A stretch of 64,000 bases of DNA, from positions 2,666,001 through 2,730,000 of the forward strand of contig JAGPXD010000003.1 of NCBI GenBank assembly GCA_020746995.1, read 5' to 3'. Source of the DNA: Plectosphaerella cucumerina (lineage: Eukaryota > Ascomycota > Sordariomycetes > Glomerellales > Plectosphaerellaceae). Positions 41,287-52,862 of the stretch are shown here, in pieces; the first letter of the stretch is position 1, and every line of letters starts with the position of its first letter. The notes beneath the pieces were generated by a model. That model saw only the letters and a program-made list of their open reading frames with translations. It did no database searches and was not told the origin of the DNA. A program made the translations under genes and the position numbers.

Positions 41287-43151
41287 ATGCCGGGCAAGAC
41301 CCCCCAACGGAATGGCAAACCCGTCGAGAACGGTGTTAGGAGAGATGCCGATGTGAAGGATTCCAAGAAGGGCAAGAAGGCCGCCGCCAAGGATGGTGAT
41401 GAGGAGATGACTGTTGTCGTTCCGCCTTCCAAGGGCACGAAGCAGTCTTCCGCCCCTCCAGCCGACGCCGATGGCGATGTGTCCATGGGCGACGAGGCCG
41501 AGAACGACGGTGCCGACAAGGTCGACCCTTCCGCCCAGGCTGTCACAGGTACGTGGTCGGGAAATCCCCCCCTTCCCCCAGCTCATCGCTCGCGGAGAAC
41601 AAAGGCCCAACGCTGACACGCACTCCTGCAGATATCAAGAGCAACTTTGCCCTGCTTGACCGCGCCGTCGCCCTATTCGATGCCCGATTCTCCCTGCGCG
41701 CCCTGAGGTCCATCTCGACCTTCAGGAAGCGCCTGACCCCCGACATCATCGCCCAGGCCATCGTCGAGACCTTCCCCGCGACTGTCACATCCGGCAATGC
41801 CGCCAAGAAGCTTCTCATCGCCATCGGCCGGGAAAGCATTCCTCTTGGCAAGCTGAGCCCCGAGATGGACGTTGACGAGCCGTCCAAGGCCAAGACAAGC
41901 TCCAAGAAGGAGGTCAAGGAGATCATCCCCGAGATTGACATCTTCCTCGGCATCCTCATCCAAGTCCACCTCTTCGACACCAAGAACTTCCAGGCCGGTA
42001 TCGAGTTCTCGCAGTACCTCGCCGACCGCGTCCAGACGCTCAACCGCCGCACACTAGACTCCCTCTCCGCCAAGGTCTACTTCTACTACTCCCTCTTCTG
42101 CGAGCACGTCGCACCTCACCCTCCCTCGCCTCTGTCCCCTGTCGTCGCGATCCGCCCCGTCCTTCTGGCGGCGCTCCGGACTGCAGTTCTGCGCAAGGAT
42201 ATCGACACGCAGGCCTCGGTCATTGTGCTCCTCCTCCGAAACTACCTCTCCACCTCGCACATCGCGCAAGCCGACCTCCTCGTCTCGCACACGCAGTTCC
42301 CAGAGAACGCTGTCAACAACCAGGTGGCCCGCTTCCTGTTCTACCTCGGCCGCATTCGCGCCATTCAGCTGCGGTACACCGAGGCACACGAGCACCTGAC
42401 GGCGGCGACACGGAAGGCACCATCCAGCGCGTGCGCAGCCGGCTTCTCCCAGACCGCGACCAAGCTGCTGCTGGTTGTCGAGCTCCTCATGGGCGATATC
42501 CCCGAGCGATCGACCTTCCGTCAACCCGACCTGGAGGTCGCACTCCACCCCTACTTCCTCCTGGTCCAGGCCGTCCGCGTTGGCAACCTGGAGGACTTCG
42601 AGACCATCATCGCCGACCACGCCGATGCCTTCCGCCGCGACGGCACCTACACACTGATCCTCCGACTGAGGCAAAACGTCATCAAGACTGGTATCCGCAT
42701 GATGTCTCTGTCGTACTCGCGCATCTCCCTTCGCGACATTTGCATTCGCCTGCACCTTGGTAGCGAGGAGTCGGCCGAGTATATCGTCGCCAAGGCCATC
42801 AGGGACGGCGTCATCGAGGCCACCCTCGACCGTGAGCACGGCTTCATGAAGAGCAAGGAGGTCGGTGACGTGTACGCGACCCGGGAGCCCGGTGAGGCTT
42901 TCCACGACCGCATCAGGGCCTGCCTGGCTCTGCACGATGAGAGTGTCAAGGTACGTGTTTGACAGGTTTATGTCCGAGGAGCCACGGAGTACTAATTTCC
43001 ATTTCAGGCCATGCGTTTCCCGATGAACCAGCACCGCCTTGAGCTGAAGAATGCCCAGGAGGCTCGTGAGCGCGAGCGCGAGATGGCCAAGGAGATCCAG
43101 GACGGCGACCTGGACGACGATGACCTTGGCGGCGACTTCGATGGCATGTAA
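41287..43151 (+). CDS. rpn3: 26S proteasome regulatory subunit RPN3 (PSMD3)
   Basis: Three exons, 41287-41548, 41632-42950 and 43008-43151 (introns 83 and 57 nt), encode 574 residues. After a charged ~85-residue N-terminus the helical repeats begin (IKSNFALLDRAVALFDARFS). The C-terminal PCI domain includes HPYFLLVQAVRVGNLEDFE, YSRISLRDICIRLHLGSEE and AEYIVAKAIRDGVIEATLD. The last exon gives AMRFPMNQHRLELKNAQEAR and an acidic tail (DGDLDDDDLGGDFDGM). Rpn3 is a lid subunit of the 19S particle that scaffolds Rpn7/Rpn15 and substrate deubiquitination. All parts and the usual length are present. Confidence 0.95.
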
Positions 43152-43625
43152 ACCAACCGTATCTTCGTCTTGTTGTGTTACTTTACGATGCTTTGGGGTG
43201 TTGGGGACACGCACGCACAGCGCGGTGGCAAGATATGCCGCCACCGGAGGCACGGCGAGGCGTCCTGCCGTTAATAAGCGGCTCCCGCGGCGAGGGATCC
43301 CCATGTTTCGCTCGAGAGCTAGGGTTTCTGGAGTCTCCTTTACTGCCAGTTCGTTGGGGACCGGGATAGACCATCGGTGGAGGGTTGCATTGGTACGTAG
43401 TGGGGGGATGCCAGGGGTGAGGGGTCGTGCGTCTGGACGGGGCGCGCTGAGAGCGCTCTGTCGTGTACCAAATACTCGAGGCAAAGAACATTCAAAACGT
43501 GCTTCGCTGGCTGTCTGTGAGGTCGTGGCATTGGTGGCCGCTTGCCTCCGGAAACATCATGTCAGCACTGCGAGCAGATGGGAATGATCTTCAATGATCA
43601 TCTTTAACTGTCTTGGGTATTGATT
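43152..43625. other. Convergent 3' region (474 bp)
   Basis: Between the stops of RPN3 (+) and GPI1 (-). No gene seen. Confidence 0.5.
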
Positions 43626-45909
43626 CTAATGATATCTCGATCTACCGCCGGCTGCCGAAGGGTATCTCCTCCCGTTCGGCAGGACGGGAAAGACGTGTGG
43701 CGTCTTTCTGGCGGCTGATGGCGATGGCGCCGTGACGGCTGTCCACATCTCGCGGATGCTGGCGCGATGCGCGGGCAACATGCTGTACTGGAGGCTGTAG
43801 AGCTTCTTGCGGTTGATGGGGGGCACGAACTTGCCCGTGAGCAGGCAGAGCAGAACACGGGGTGAGAGGTAGTGCTTGTGGATCCGGCTGCCCATCTGGA
43901 AATACTGGTGGAACATGGCGCGGAAGGTGAGAGGGATGGGCTGGGTGGACGTTAGCAATGTTGACTTGCAGAAGGCGCGGATGGTGTCATGCAGTACCTT
44001 GAGATAGATGACCGAAGTCGGGGGCCGGTCCGGAGAGCTGGCGTTATATCTGCGGTCGTTTGCGTCTCGGAGCTCGAGGCGGATGCCGCCGGGGAGGCGT
44101 CTTGGGTCTTTGACCCTAAGCATGAGGGCGAAGAGGGGGAAGTGGTTGAGGAACGAGAGGAGGGTGTCGAAGGAGGCTTTGATGGTGATGATGACCATGC
44201 GGGCGATGGCGAAGTTGAGATAGAAGACGACGACCGTGGGCAGGAGGAAGAAGAGGAGGGTGAAGAAGATTGTGCCGACGAGCAGCTGGTCCAGGTCGTA
44301 GTCGCACGAGTCGATTCGGTTGCGCAGGACGTTGTGCTTCTTGCCGCGGAAGAGGTGGAAGAGGGAGTTGAGGATGGTGAGCTGCCAGTGGTAGATGCGT
44401 GCCGAGGCCAGGTAGAAGGAGTAGATGTGGACCGTGAGGATGGAGAGGAGATCGGAGAAGAGGGCGATGGGCATGCTGGCGCCGGCGAAGCTGGAGAAGC
44501 CGATGAACCAGACGATGTGTGGGAGGGCTGGCTGCAGAGTCTCGATGCAATCTGCGGCGGTAATTAGCTTTCATGTGTGTGAAAGTAGAGACTTTACGTA
44601 CTCGACCAATACTCAATGACCCATAGGAAGAGATCTCCCAGGAAGACTGCCAGCTCGCTGTTCAGCTTGAGGCCGGCGGGGTTTCCCATAAGCCACGCGA
44701 TGCTCGAGCGTAGCGCGTTGACGGTGTAGGTTCGCAGCAGGTCTCCAATAGCCTTGGCCACCCATTCGGCGTTGTCGATGATGTAGGAACCCAGCGCGAT
44801 GCCGATGATCACGTCGTTGGCGACGAGCCAAAGGCTGTTGTAGAAGCGGATGTAGTCTGGGTGGCTGGTGGTGATGCTTCCCCAGTTGTTCTTACGCTGC
44901 CGCAGTGTCATGTATTGTAGCGGCCAGTAGCAGAACTGCTGCAGTCTGATCTCGACCTGCTGCGCCGTGGCAGAGATATCGTGCAGGGCGGCGCGGTGAG
45001 GGCGAGGCCGCCACTCGAGGAGCTCCAACATCATCTCGGCGAGCACCCTATGACCCATGAGGGTGTAGATGAAGCCCCACTGGATTATGGGCAGGAGGTA
45101 CAGCAGCATCAGCTCCCACACGTAGTTGCGCATGGTGGCCGCGTGCTCGACGACCCGCTCCGACACACTAAGAGTGCGCTTCGTCCTGGCTCCGATGAGG
45201 TGAACGTTCTTCTGTAAGAGCTGCTCCACCTCCCAGGCCCAGTTCACCTGGCTGACGATCCTGGGCGACGCCCTCTCCTTTGCCGACGGGGATCGCTTGA
45301 TGATGGTGTGCTGTTTGACCTTCTCCATGAGCCTCCTCGTCTGCTCCTTCTTCTTGTTCTCCTCGCGCTCATGTTCAAGTTCAACCTCAGCATCAAGCTC
45401 TGTGGTTGTTTCGTTCTTCCCGAGAGCGAGGGCGATGGGGTTCAGAGAGATGTACTGCATCCGCCGCGGCAGAGGCCGGTCGTAGAGGACGATTTGGATG
45501 CTGGACGCCCTGACGCATGTGATGCTGGGCGCTTTCGAGGAGCCCGTCGTCGTGGCCTCGAGCAGGTACGGGTCCAGGATGGCGTCACCGGGATTCGTCA
45601 ACCCCAGCACATGCATGGAGGAATGGCCGCATCGTTCGTAGATGCTGTTGATGGGGTATGGCGAGTTGCGGAGGAGCGTTCCGGCCTTCAAGGCGAACTC
45701 GACATGGCCTGGCTGGTGGACCTGGTATCAGCAGCTGAACATATTTGTGACAGCGCGGGGGGAGCTCTTCTCACATCGACCTCATCCAGTACAGCCACCA
45801 CAAAGACATCCAGAGGCGAGTTTCTCCACCCGACAACAACGCCGGACAGATCAGACCTCCGGATGTCCGTGGGCCAGAAGATTCGCATCAAGCCATCGCT
45901 CCCTTTCAT
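43626..45909 (-). CDS. gpi1: GPI1/PIG-Q, subunit of the GPI-GlcNAc transferase
   Basis: Three exons, 45775-45909, 44602-45721 and 43626-44551 (introns 53 and 50 nt), encode 726 residues. The N-terminus has the family's IFWPTDIRRSDLSGVVVGW motif. Conserved membrane core: WELMLLYLLPIIQWGFIY, NNWGSITTSHPDYIRFYNSL, VANDVIIGIALGSYII, LMGNPAGLKLNSEL, FLGDLFLWVIEYWS, then after the second intron CIETLQPALPHIVWFIGFSS, SIL/HIYSFYLASARIYHWQL and LFRGKKHNVLRNRIDSCDYD. GPI1/PIG-Q stabilises the ER complex that adds GlcNAc to phosphatidylinositol, the first step of GPI-anchor synthesis. The start at 45909 is only 42 nt after the stop of a small membrane-protein gene on the same strand. Confidence 0.95.
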
Positions 45910-45951
45910 GACAAAAGTCGTGGTGTCGCTCGCAGCGCAACGCTGGCGCGA

Positions 45952-46473
45952 TCAGAATGAGCCCCTCCTTCGTAGTTGTTCTCGAGCCGAAACGCCGGAT
46001 GTGGGAGACCGCGGGTGCTGCAAGAGGGCGAGGAGTGTTAGTCGAGAACGCGAAAGTATGCGCCGGGGCAGGTAGAGGGGCTGTGGGCAGGGTCGTACCA
46101 GGCTGGCCTCCCGAGCAGCTAAGCGCTCCACGGGCAGGAATATGAAGATGAAGGCCGCAGTCAGGACCAGGAAGCCCTTTGCAGCGCGGGTCTAGAGGAG
46201 TGGCACAACGATGTCAGCGGGGCACAGGGGACATGGAAGCTTGGTGGTGCGCGCAGGTTGGAGACTTGGAGGCACGGTTGCGCGCGAGCTCGTACTCGGG
46301 GGGTCGATTCCGGGGACGACGGAGGGGGGGAGGGGGGTGGCGCGCCGACTCACAACAACTCCGTGATCCCAGGCGAATATGGCCAGTTCATACAGACGAG
46401 TGACGAGGTCCCAGCGGGCAGTGATGTACCCGGCTACGAAGATGCCGAGGCTGAGAACGGAGAGGGGGTGCAT
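45952..46473 (-). CDS. Small two-helix membrane protein directly upstream of GPI1
   Basis: Three exons, 46354-46473, 46099-46191 and 45952-46017 (introns 162 and 81 nt; the second has branch GACTAAC and acceptor TTGCAG), encode 92 residues. It starts MHPLSVLSLGIFVAGYITAR (hydrophobic helix 1), then WDLVTRLYELAIFAWDHGVV (amphipathic), GFLVLTAAFIFIFLPVERL (hydrophobic helix 2), and a polar basic tail ending REQLRRRGSF. No signal peptide cleavage site is obvious, so a small integral membrane protein, probably of the ER, is likely. The stop lies 42 nt before the GPI1 ATG. PIG-Y/Eri1, a GPI-GlcNAc transferase subunit, is also a ~70-residue two-helix protein, so a subunit role is conceivable, but I see no diagnostic motif. 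The second intron is in frame without stops; retention would add 27 residues. Confidence 0.7.
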
Positions 46474-48223
46474 AGAATCGCGACCTCGAAGGGCATCGCT
46501 CGCATGCCGAGACTGGGAGCAATGCCAAGAGGTTGGGTGACGGAGCCGGGATTGGTGAAGCTGGTCGATCGATGTCTGGTGGCCGTAGTCTGTTGTCTGT
46601 CGCGTCTGTCTGCTCGGAGAAGGGGTGTCGAGGTCGAAGCTCGTCGGGAATGGAGCTCGCAGGCGTAGTCTAGTCTGTCGCACGAGATGGTAGGGAAGAG
46701 AGTGGACTTGACGCTCGAGGCGAGGCGACACTGGAGATTTCGAACAACCCAGCCAGAGGACAGATCGAGGCCGGTCTGGCCAATCTCAGGGGCGGGTGGG
46801 ATGCGGGACTCTGATTGCGATGCGGTGGAGGGCCCGGCTTGCAGGGTGGGATCTCCCTTTGCTCCCCTGTCTGGCGGGTGGTAGTTTGGTCGGTAGCGGG
46901 TGGGTGGGCGAGGATGAGCTGGTCAAGAGGTCACTGCGGGATGGTCGAAATTGACACGCTGCCCTGGGCGGACCGGGCTTTAGCACCTGCGTTCCAACTT
47001 TGTTTCCTTCAAGTTTCCCCCCTGCAGCCGCTGTACCTCGTGGTTGGGTGGGCTGTTTTAGTGGACTTGGAGCCAAGAAGGCCGCTAGCGACACGTACCG
47101 GAATCGAATTTCCAGGATGCAGGTGGCCGGGCTGGCCTATTTGGAACCCTGGAGGATTGAATGGAATGGGCGAGGAATTGACACCGTCGCCCTCGGCGTT
47201 CCAGCCCGTGGCAGCTCCACGCGGCGGAGGCGGAGTTTTGGTGACATCACGTGGCCCCTGTTGCCGGACTGTTCGGCTCGGGGGGCGTCAGGGAGTTCGA
47301 CATCTGACGAGACAGGAGTAAGTGGGCGGTTCTACGGTAGATGGCTGTGATTTGGATGAGAGATTTGCGCCAATGTTGTATCAATCAAAGAGAGGAGTTG
47401 AAATGCCCGATCTAAACGCCTGGGTATGCGTCCCGTTCCCGTCCTCGTCCAGTGCCCGCCCGTCTCCCAGAGATCAAAGACGGGTCACTTAACGCCCACC
47501 TGTTGCTGTTGCCTCCTGTATCATGTGGCGGCCTCGTCATTTTCGACCAAGATGGACGGAGTCGTTTTCTCTCTGGTCCTCCCGTGCCTCCTCCAAGAGC
47601 TTGTCGATACCTCGCTCCTTCACCGCGGCCTGTCACTAGTCAGTCAGGGGTCTTACCAATCCAAAGTGCACACTTGCAGTCAGGCATGTCTGGTAATTCT
47701 TGAAGAGATCTGCGCACTCGTTGTTGTCTGTGCCAACGCCGCGGAGGTACTCTGCTCACGTTAGATACTCTTCGGGGGCTGCCCCAAGGCAGGAGGATGA
47801 GAACAAGGCATACTTTCACTGTACCACTTCAGGAAACAGGTGTCGTATCGCCTGCCTCGTGTCAGCCCTTTGCGTATTCCAGGTTGAGCTCCTCATCGCA
47901 TGGACCTACTCCTTCACCTCATTGCATTCTGGTGCCAGTGATGCCGACATTGTGAAAATGTTGAGAAGAGCAATCGGAAGAGTGTTGGAAGAGCTGAGAT
48001 CGTGACGTTCTAAGAGCTTCCCTGTCTGAGCTCCAAATGCGAAGCTGCCGGCCCACCGTGACCTCGCCCCCACGGAAGGACCGCTTATCGATAACGACCC
48101 CACCTATCTTATCTCTGTGAAGACTCCAACGGTCCATTGAATTTTTGATGTACCAGCATCGAGAATGCTGCGTACACAGCGGCTGCTTGCGACCTTGAGC
48201 CTTACAACAATACAACAACCAGC
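46474..48223. other. Divergent intergenic region (1.75 kb)
   Basis: It lies between the small membrane-protein gene (-) and RRP6 (+). Open frames of 100-170 codons near 46.8-47.3 kb are Gly/Trp/Arg-rich with no family signature. It must carry the promoter for the small ORF and probably GPI1. Confidence 0.45.
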
Positions 48224-50994
48224 ATGGCGTCTCCAGAGGGCTTCAAGGCCTTGCAAGGCAAGGTGCAGGAGGCTCTTGTCAAGACAGTCAAATCCTCGAA
48301 TCAGATTGCCGGCGAGGACCTGACCTTCCACAGGACCGTGGATTCGGCAATCGGCGACAACCTGGACAGCAAGACCGAGCGCATGCTCACACTCTCCTCG
48401 AAGCTCCTCAAGGCCGCCGCTCAAGTTACAGGCCATGATCAGCTCCCGTCCCTGGAAGATGCCGACGATGTGGAGCTGCACTGGCGCAAGATTGTCGACG
48501 TTCTGGATTCAGTTCTGGAGCGCGCAGATCGCGCCATGGACGAGTTCACAGGCGCCCTGAAGCGAAAGGATGCGCCTGCGACTGATAACGTGAGCCATGG
48601 ATGCCCCAAAATCATTCCCGTTTGCCAGCTAACATTGCCGCGACAGTCCAACACCACGACCAAGAAGCCGAAGACGATGCTCGCCAACAGCATGCGCAAT
48701 GCCAACATGACAAAACCCCAACTTGCCTTTGAGCATCCGATCGATAACAACACAGCATGGCAACCTGTTCTCTCGAAGAAGCCAAATGCGATTGTGCCGC
48801 TCGAGGAGAGTGTCACACGCACCAAGAACGAATCGGGCGTCGAGGAGTACGTTGCTAGAGGACTCGGCCTAATACCACCGACCAAGCGCAATGCTAACAA
48901 GCTGTACAGTTTCAGCCATCCCTACGAGTCTGAGATTCTCCAGTCCAAGTACCCCGAATTTGTGTACGAGGAGGCTAAGCCCATCCTCTACCAGCCTGTC
49001 CAGTCCACCACCGCGACGTGGGTTGACACTTACGAGGGCGTCCTGGAGATGCTGAAGGAGCTCAAGAAGGCCAAGGAGATCGCTGTTGATCTGGAACACC
49101 ATGATACCCGAACCTATGCCGGCCTGCTCTCTCTGATGCAGATCAGCACTCGCGAGAAGGACTGGATCGTCGACACTCTCAAGCCGTGGAGACACCAGCT
49201 GGAAGTCCTGAATGAGGTGTTCACCGACCCGACCATTCTCAAGGTATGACTGCCATTACTTCACGTCCCCGAACGTACGATGATATTGACGTTCCAGGTC
49301 TTCCATGGCTCCCACTCGGACATGCAGTGGCTTCAGAGAGACCTCGGCCTGTACATCAACGGCCTCTTTGACACATACTTTGCTAGCGAGACGCTACACT
49401 ACCCCCAACGCAGTCTGGCGTACCTGCTGAAGAGATTCGTCGACTTTGACGCAGACAAGAAGTACCAGATGGCAGACTGGCGGATTCGGTGAGTCACTTG
49501 CAAGTAGGGACATCCATAGGACTTGCTAACCGTTATAGGCCGATTCCGGACGAAATGTTCTACTACGCTCGTTCAGATACCCATTACTTGCTCTACATCT
49601 ATGACCTGGTTCGGAACGAACTGATCAAGGCGTCAGACCGTACCAAGCCCGAGACCGATTACATCGAGCAGGTGCTGCGCAAGTCCAAGGAACTTTCCCT
49701 CAGCCGTTACGAGGGCGCCTACTTTGATCCCGAGACGGGACGAGGATCGCGCGGCTGGTACAACCTCCTTCTCAGGAACCCCATGCCGCTGTCGGGCCAG
49801 CAGTTTGCCATCTACAAGGCCGTCTGGAACTGGAGGGACAAGATGGCCCGGACCCTGGACGAAAGCACGGGATACGTGCTGCCCAACGCCGTCATTGCCG
49901 AAATCGCCAAGAACCCGCCCCCTGATGGCAAGGCCTTGCATGGCATGATTCCGGTTCACTCGTTCACGGCAAAGCGCAACGTCGACGACATCTGGAAGGC
50001 GGTGCAAAAGGCCATGGAAGTCGGCGCCAACGGTCCCAGCCTGTACGAATACTTCAGGGACGACCCGGCTATCGCTAGCGGCCAGAGGACGCAACGAAAG
50101 ATCCAGCACGATCTGCCCAGTATCCCAGATGACTCGGAGAGCGGAACTCTACCGGGATCTCAGCTATTCAGCAAGGTGCCGCTGAGTTCCAAATGGGAAC
50201 CTCAGCCGGCCCCGTTGCCAAATGACAGAGTCCCCTTCCCTTGGCAGAGACGTGTGCAGCTCACCGGCATGCCGGTGGTTGAAGATGTGGTCATGGCGGA
50301 AGAAACGGCACAACCCGTTGAGCCTTCGCCGGCCGCACCACTGCCGCAAGAAGAGGAGTCTCCTGACGAGGAGTTTACGCTAAAGGCGGGCCAGAAGCGC
50401 AAGGCGCCTGAGAACGACCCCTCCAGCGAGGAGGAAGACTCGGACGCAGAGGACACCACGGCCGTCACCACGACGCGCGAGGCATCCAGCGTCGAGGAAG
50501 AGATTGAGGTTGAGGACGAGGAGGAGCTGGCGGAGAAGGAGCGCCGCGCACGAAAGGCGGCCAAGCGTGAGGCGAGGGCCGCTAGGAAAGCAGCCAAGGC
50601 AGCCAATGCCTCGAATGCGGCAGAGAGCGACGACGACGAAGACGTCTCGGAGCTGCGGCAATCTGCCGTCGAGCACGAGTTCGCCGACGTCGACAAGGCT
50701 GAGAAGAAGAGGAGGAAGGAGCAGAAGAAGCTGCGCAAGGAGGCCAAGGCAGCCAAGAAGGCCGCCGCCGCTGCCGCCGCTGCAGAGGCGGGAGAGCAGG
50801 AGGAGGGAGCCGCGGAGCCCTTTGACTACACCAACGCGACGTCGGTGCTCCACGCCAAGCGAGGCACCAATGACGGCACGCACAAGGGCAAGAAGAGGTT
50901 CGATCCGTACAGGAAGTCGGAGGACAACGACATCAAGGGCGCCAGGAAACTGCCGCCGCTGCACGGCAACCGGAGCGCGACGTTCAAGAAGTAG
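48224..50994 (+). CDS. rrp6: Exosome 3'-5' exoribonuclease RRP6 (EXOSC10)
   Basis: Four exons, 48224-48589, 48647-49243, 49298-49488 and 49539-50994 (introns 57, 54 and 50 nt), encode 869 residues. An N-terminal PMC2NT-like helical domain (Rrp47 binding) is followed by the DEDDy nuclease: ExoI AVDLEHHDTRTYAGLLSLMQ with Asp270 and Glu272, ExoII VFHGSHSDMQWLQRD, and ExoIII YYARSDTHYLLYIYD with Tyr394 and Asp398. The HRDC domain follows (LRNPMPLSGQQFAIYKAVWNWRD). The C-terminal ~280 residues are charged and disordered (Glu-rich, then Lys/Ala-rich AKKAAAAAAAAEAGEQEE) and end in FKK. It trims and degrades nuclear RNAs with the exosome. All catalytic residues are intact. The first intron is 57 nt with no stop, so it would read through if unspliced. 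Confidence 0.95.
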
Positions 50995-51614
50995 GGCATG
51001 CGCGGAGATGGAGGGGATAAGTCATCGGAGCATGGATTGTGCATTAGAAGTGGATAGAAGGGAAATATCTGGATGATCATCCCGTCGGGAGCATCCTGTA
51101 CAGCAAGGGTATCCTATGCCAGAGACCTACTTTTCCGGCTACAATCGGTGACGAAGAGACAACAGTGAGGGGCAGCATGTTGCGAAACCAGGGTCTCAAA
51201 GCACGCCGGTCACTCCGCGAGGACAGACTGAGGGAAGTATATTCCGGGGAGCGCCCTAGATTTGACATTTGACTCCGCCAGGTGGGTCCGATGCTCCGAT
51301 TGTAGGCGGCCGGTGGGAAGTGGGATGTCGGACTTTGATCGTCTCCGGTCCATTCGACATCCCGCCGGCTTCCTCTTGGATCTTATATCAAGGAAGCGGC
51401 AGGTCGTCTGTCGTTGTTCTAGATCTCGTAGTGGTCTGTCGTTCTATCGCTTCATCTACTTGGCGCCCGAGATCCTTATTTCCACTTTCAGTGACGTCGA
51501 CGGCTTGGATCTCAAACCCCCGATCTCGGCGTTCACCCCCTCCACCACGGCACGCCAACAACACCCATTGATGCTCTGATTTAGGTCAATCGGAGAAATA
51601 ACACAAGCGGCACA
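50995..51614. other. Intergenic region (620 bp)
   Basis: 3' flank of RRP6 and promoter of the dehydrogenase gene. No supported gene. Confidence 0.45.
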
Positions 51615-52862
51615 ATGTCTGATCCGGTACAGGATGTTACGGTGCCCCAGAAGCCCGCATCAGACACCCATATCGTCATCGTCAAGCTCGAAGCCGTCCA
51701 TGTCGACGTTCCGGAAATCGAAGAGGAGTTCACGGGTGCTTTCGGTCTTACCCATGAGCTGATATCGTATCCCTTCACTTCGTACCTGGACAAGGAGCTT
51801 GTGGTGGCCAGGATCAAGCATGCCAGTGTTGTGATCACGACGACTGTCCCGATCCAGGAGGATCTTCTGGCAGTCGCACCAAATCTGTGTGTCCAAGACG
51901 CATCTGAACTCTGCGACGCTTGCTGATACTCTCCAGGAAATGTGTCATTGGTGAAAGCACCGGGACGAATCATATTGACCTTGAGGCATGCAAGCGCCGA
52001 GGGGTGACAGTCTACAACTCACCAAATGCCACGATGGAAGCCGTGTCTGAGCATGCTCTCGCCATGGTAAGACGTGTGCCTATTTACTTCTAGAGCAGCT
52101 GTTCTAACCACCGCAGTACTTCACTCTCCGTCGCCGCCTGCTGGTCCTCCATAACGCCATGATGCAATACACCACTGGCACCCCCAACAGCTGGAGGGCC
52201 AACGGAAGCATGTCCGGCCTCCTCAGGGACGCAGACGACAAGCCCCCACGCACATGCGAGACGGAAGTCGCAGGCATTCTCGGCAGCGGGCCTATTGGTA
52301 GGTATTCCCTGGAAGACTTACAAGCCCATAAATAACACCCTGGCCAGGTCAGCGCATCGCAACCCTATGCGGCAACCTGGGGATGCGTGTGCACATTTCC
52401 GCCCGCAAGACCGCCACCACAGTCCCAGAAGGCCGCACCTCCTTCTCCGAGATCATGCAGACAGCGACCGTCATCTTCGTCGTCCTCCCCTTCACCCCAG
52501 AGACGAGGTCGACCATCTCAGCCGCTGAGCTGCAGGCCATGCGGCCCGATGCAGTGGTCATCAACGTCGGCCGCGGCGGCCTGGTGGACGAGCAGGCACT
52601 TCTGGACGCCGTGAAGGAACGCAGGATCTACGGAGCCGCGACGGACGTGTACGAGCAGGAGCCGGCGGGGAGCGATGCTGACTCTGTGCTGCTGAGTAGG
52701 GTTGTGGCAGAGGAGGGGCTGAATATTGTGTGTACGCCGCACTTGGCCTGGTGTGCGGACACGACGAGGAAGAATATTCAGAAGGTTGTGAAGCAGAATT
52801 TGAAGGAGTTCCTTGGGGGAGGGGTGGTCAATATGGTTGCGGAGGGGCGGCCGGGAATATAA
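51615..52862 (+). CDS. D-isomer-specific 2-hydroxyacid dehydrogenase
   Basis: Four exons, 51615-51886, 51937-52066, 52117-52297 and 52348-52862, all separated by introns of exactly 50 nt, encode 365 residues. The substrate-binding half shows VIGESTGTNHIDLEACKRRG and VYNSPNATMEAVSEHALAM. The NAD-binding Rossmann motif GILGSGPIGQRIATLCGNLG (about 187-206) is rebuilt across the third intron. Catalytic residues are Arg270 (NVGRGGLVDE), probably Glu299 (DVYEQEP) and His326 (TPHLAWC). The family includes glyoxylate/hydroxypyruvate reductases and phosphoglycerate and formate dehydrogenases. The usual two sequence signatures of SerA-type regulatory domains are absent, so a small-substrate reductase is more likely than PGDH. 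The specific substrate cannot be told. Confidence 0.93.

Noticed and set aside
42054..43484. 476-codon minus-strand frame over RPN3
   Set aside because: Antisense to conserved PCI-domain coding sequence.
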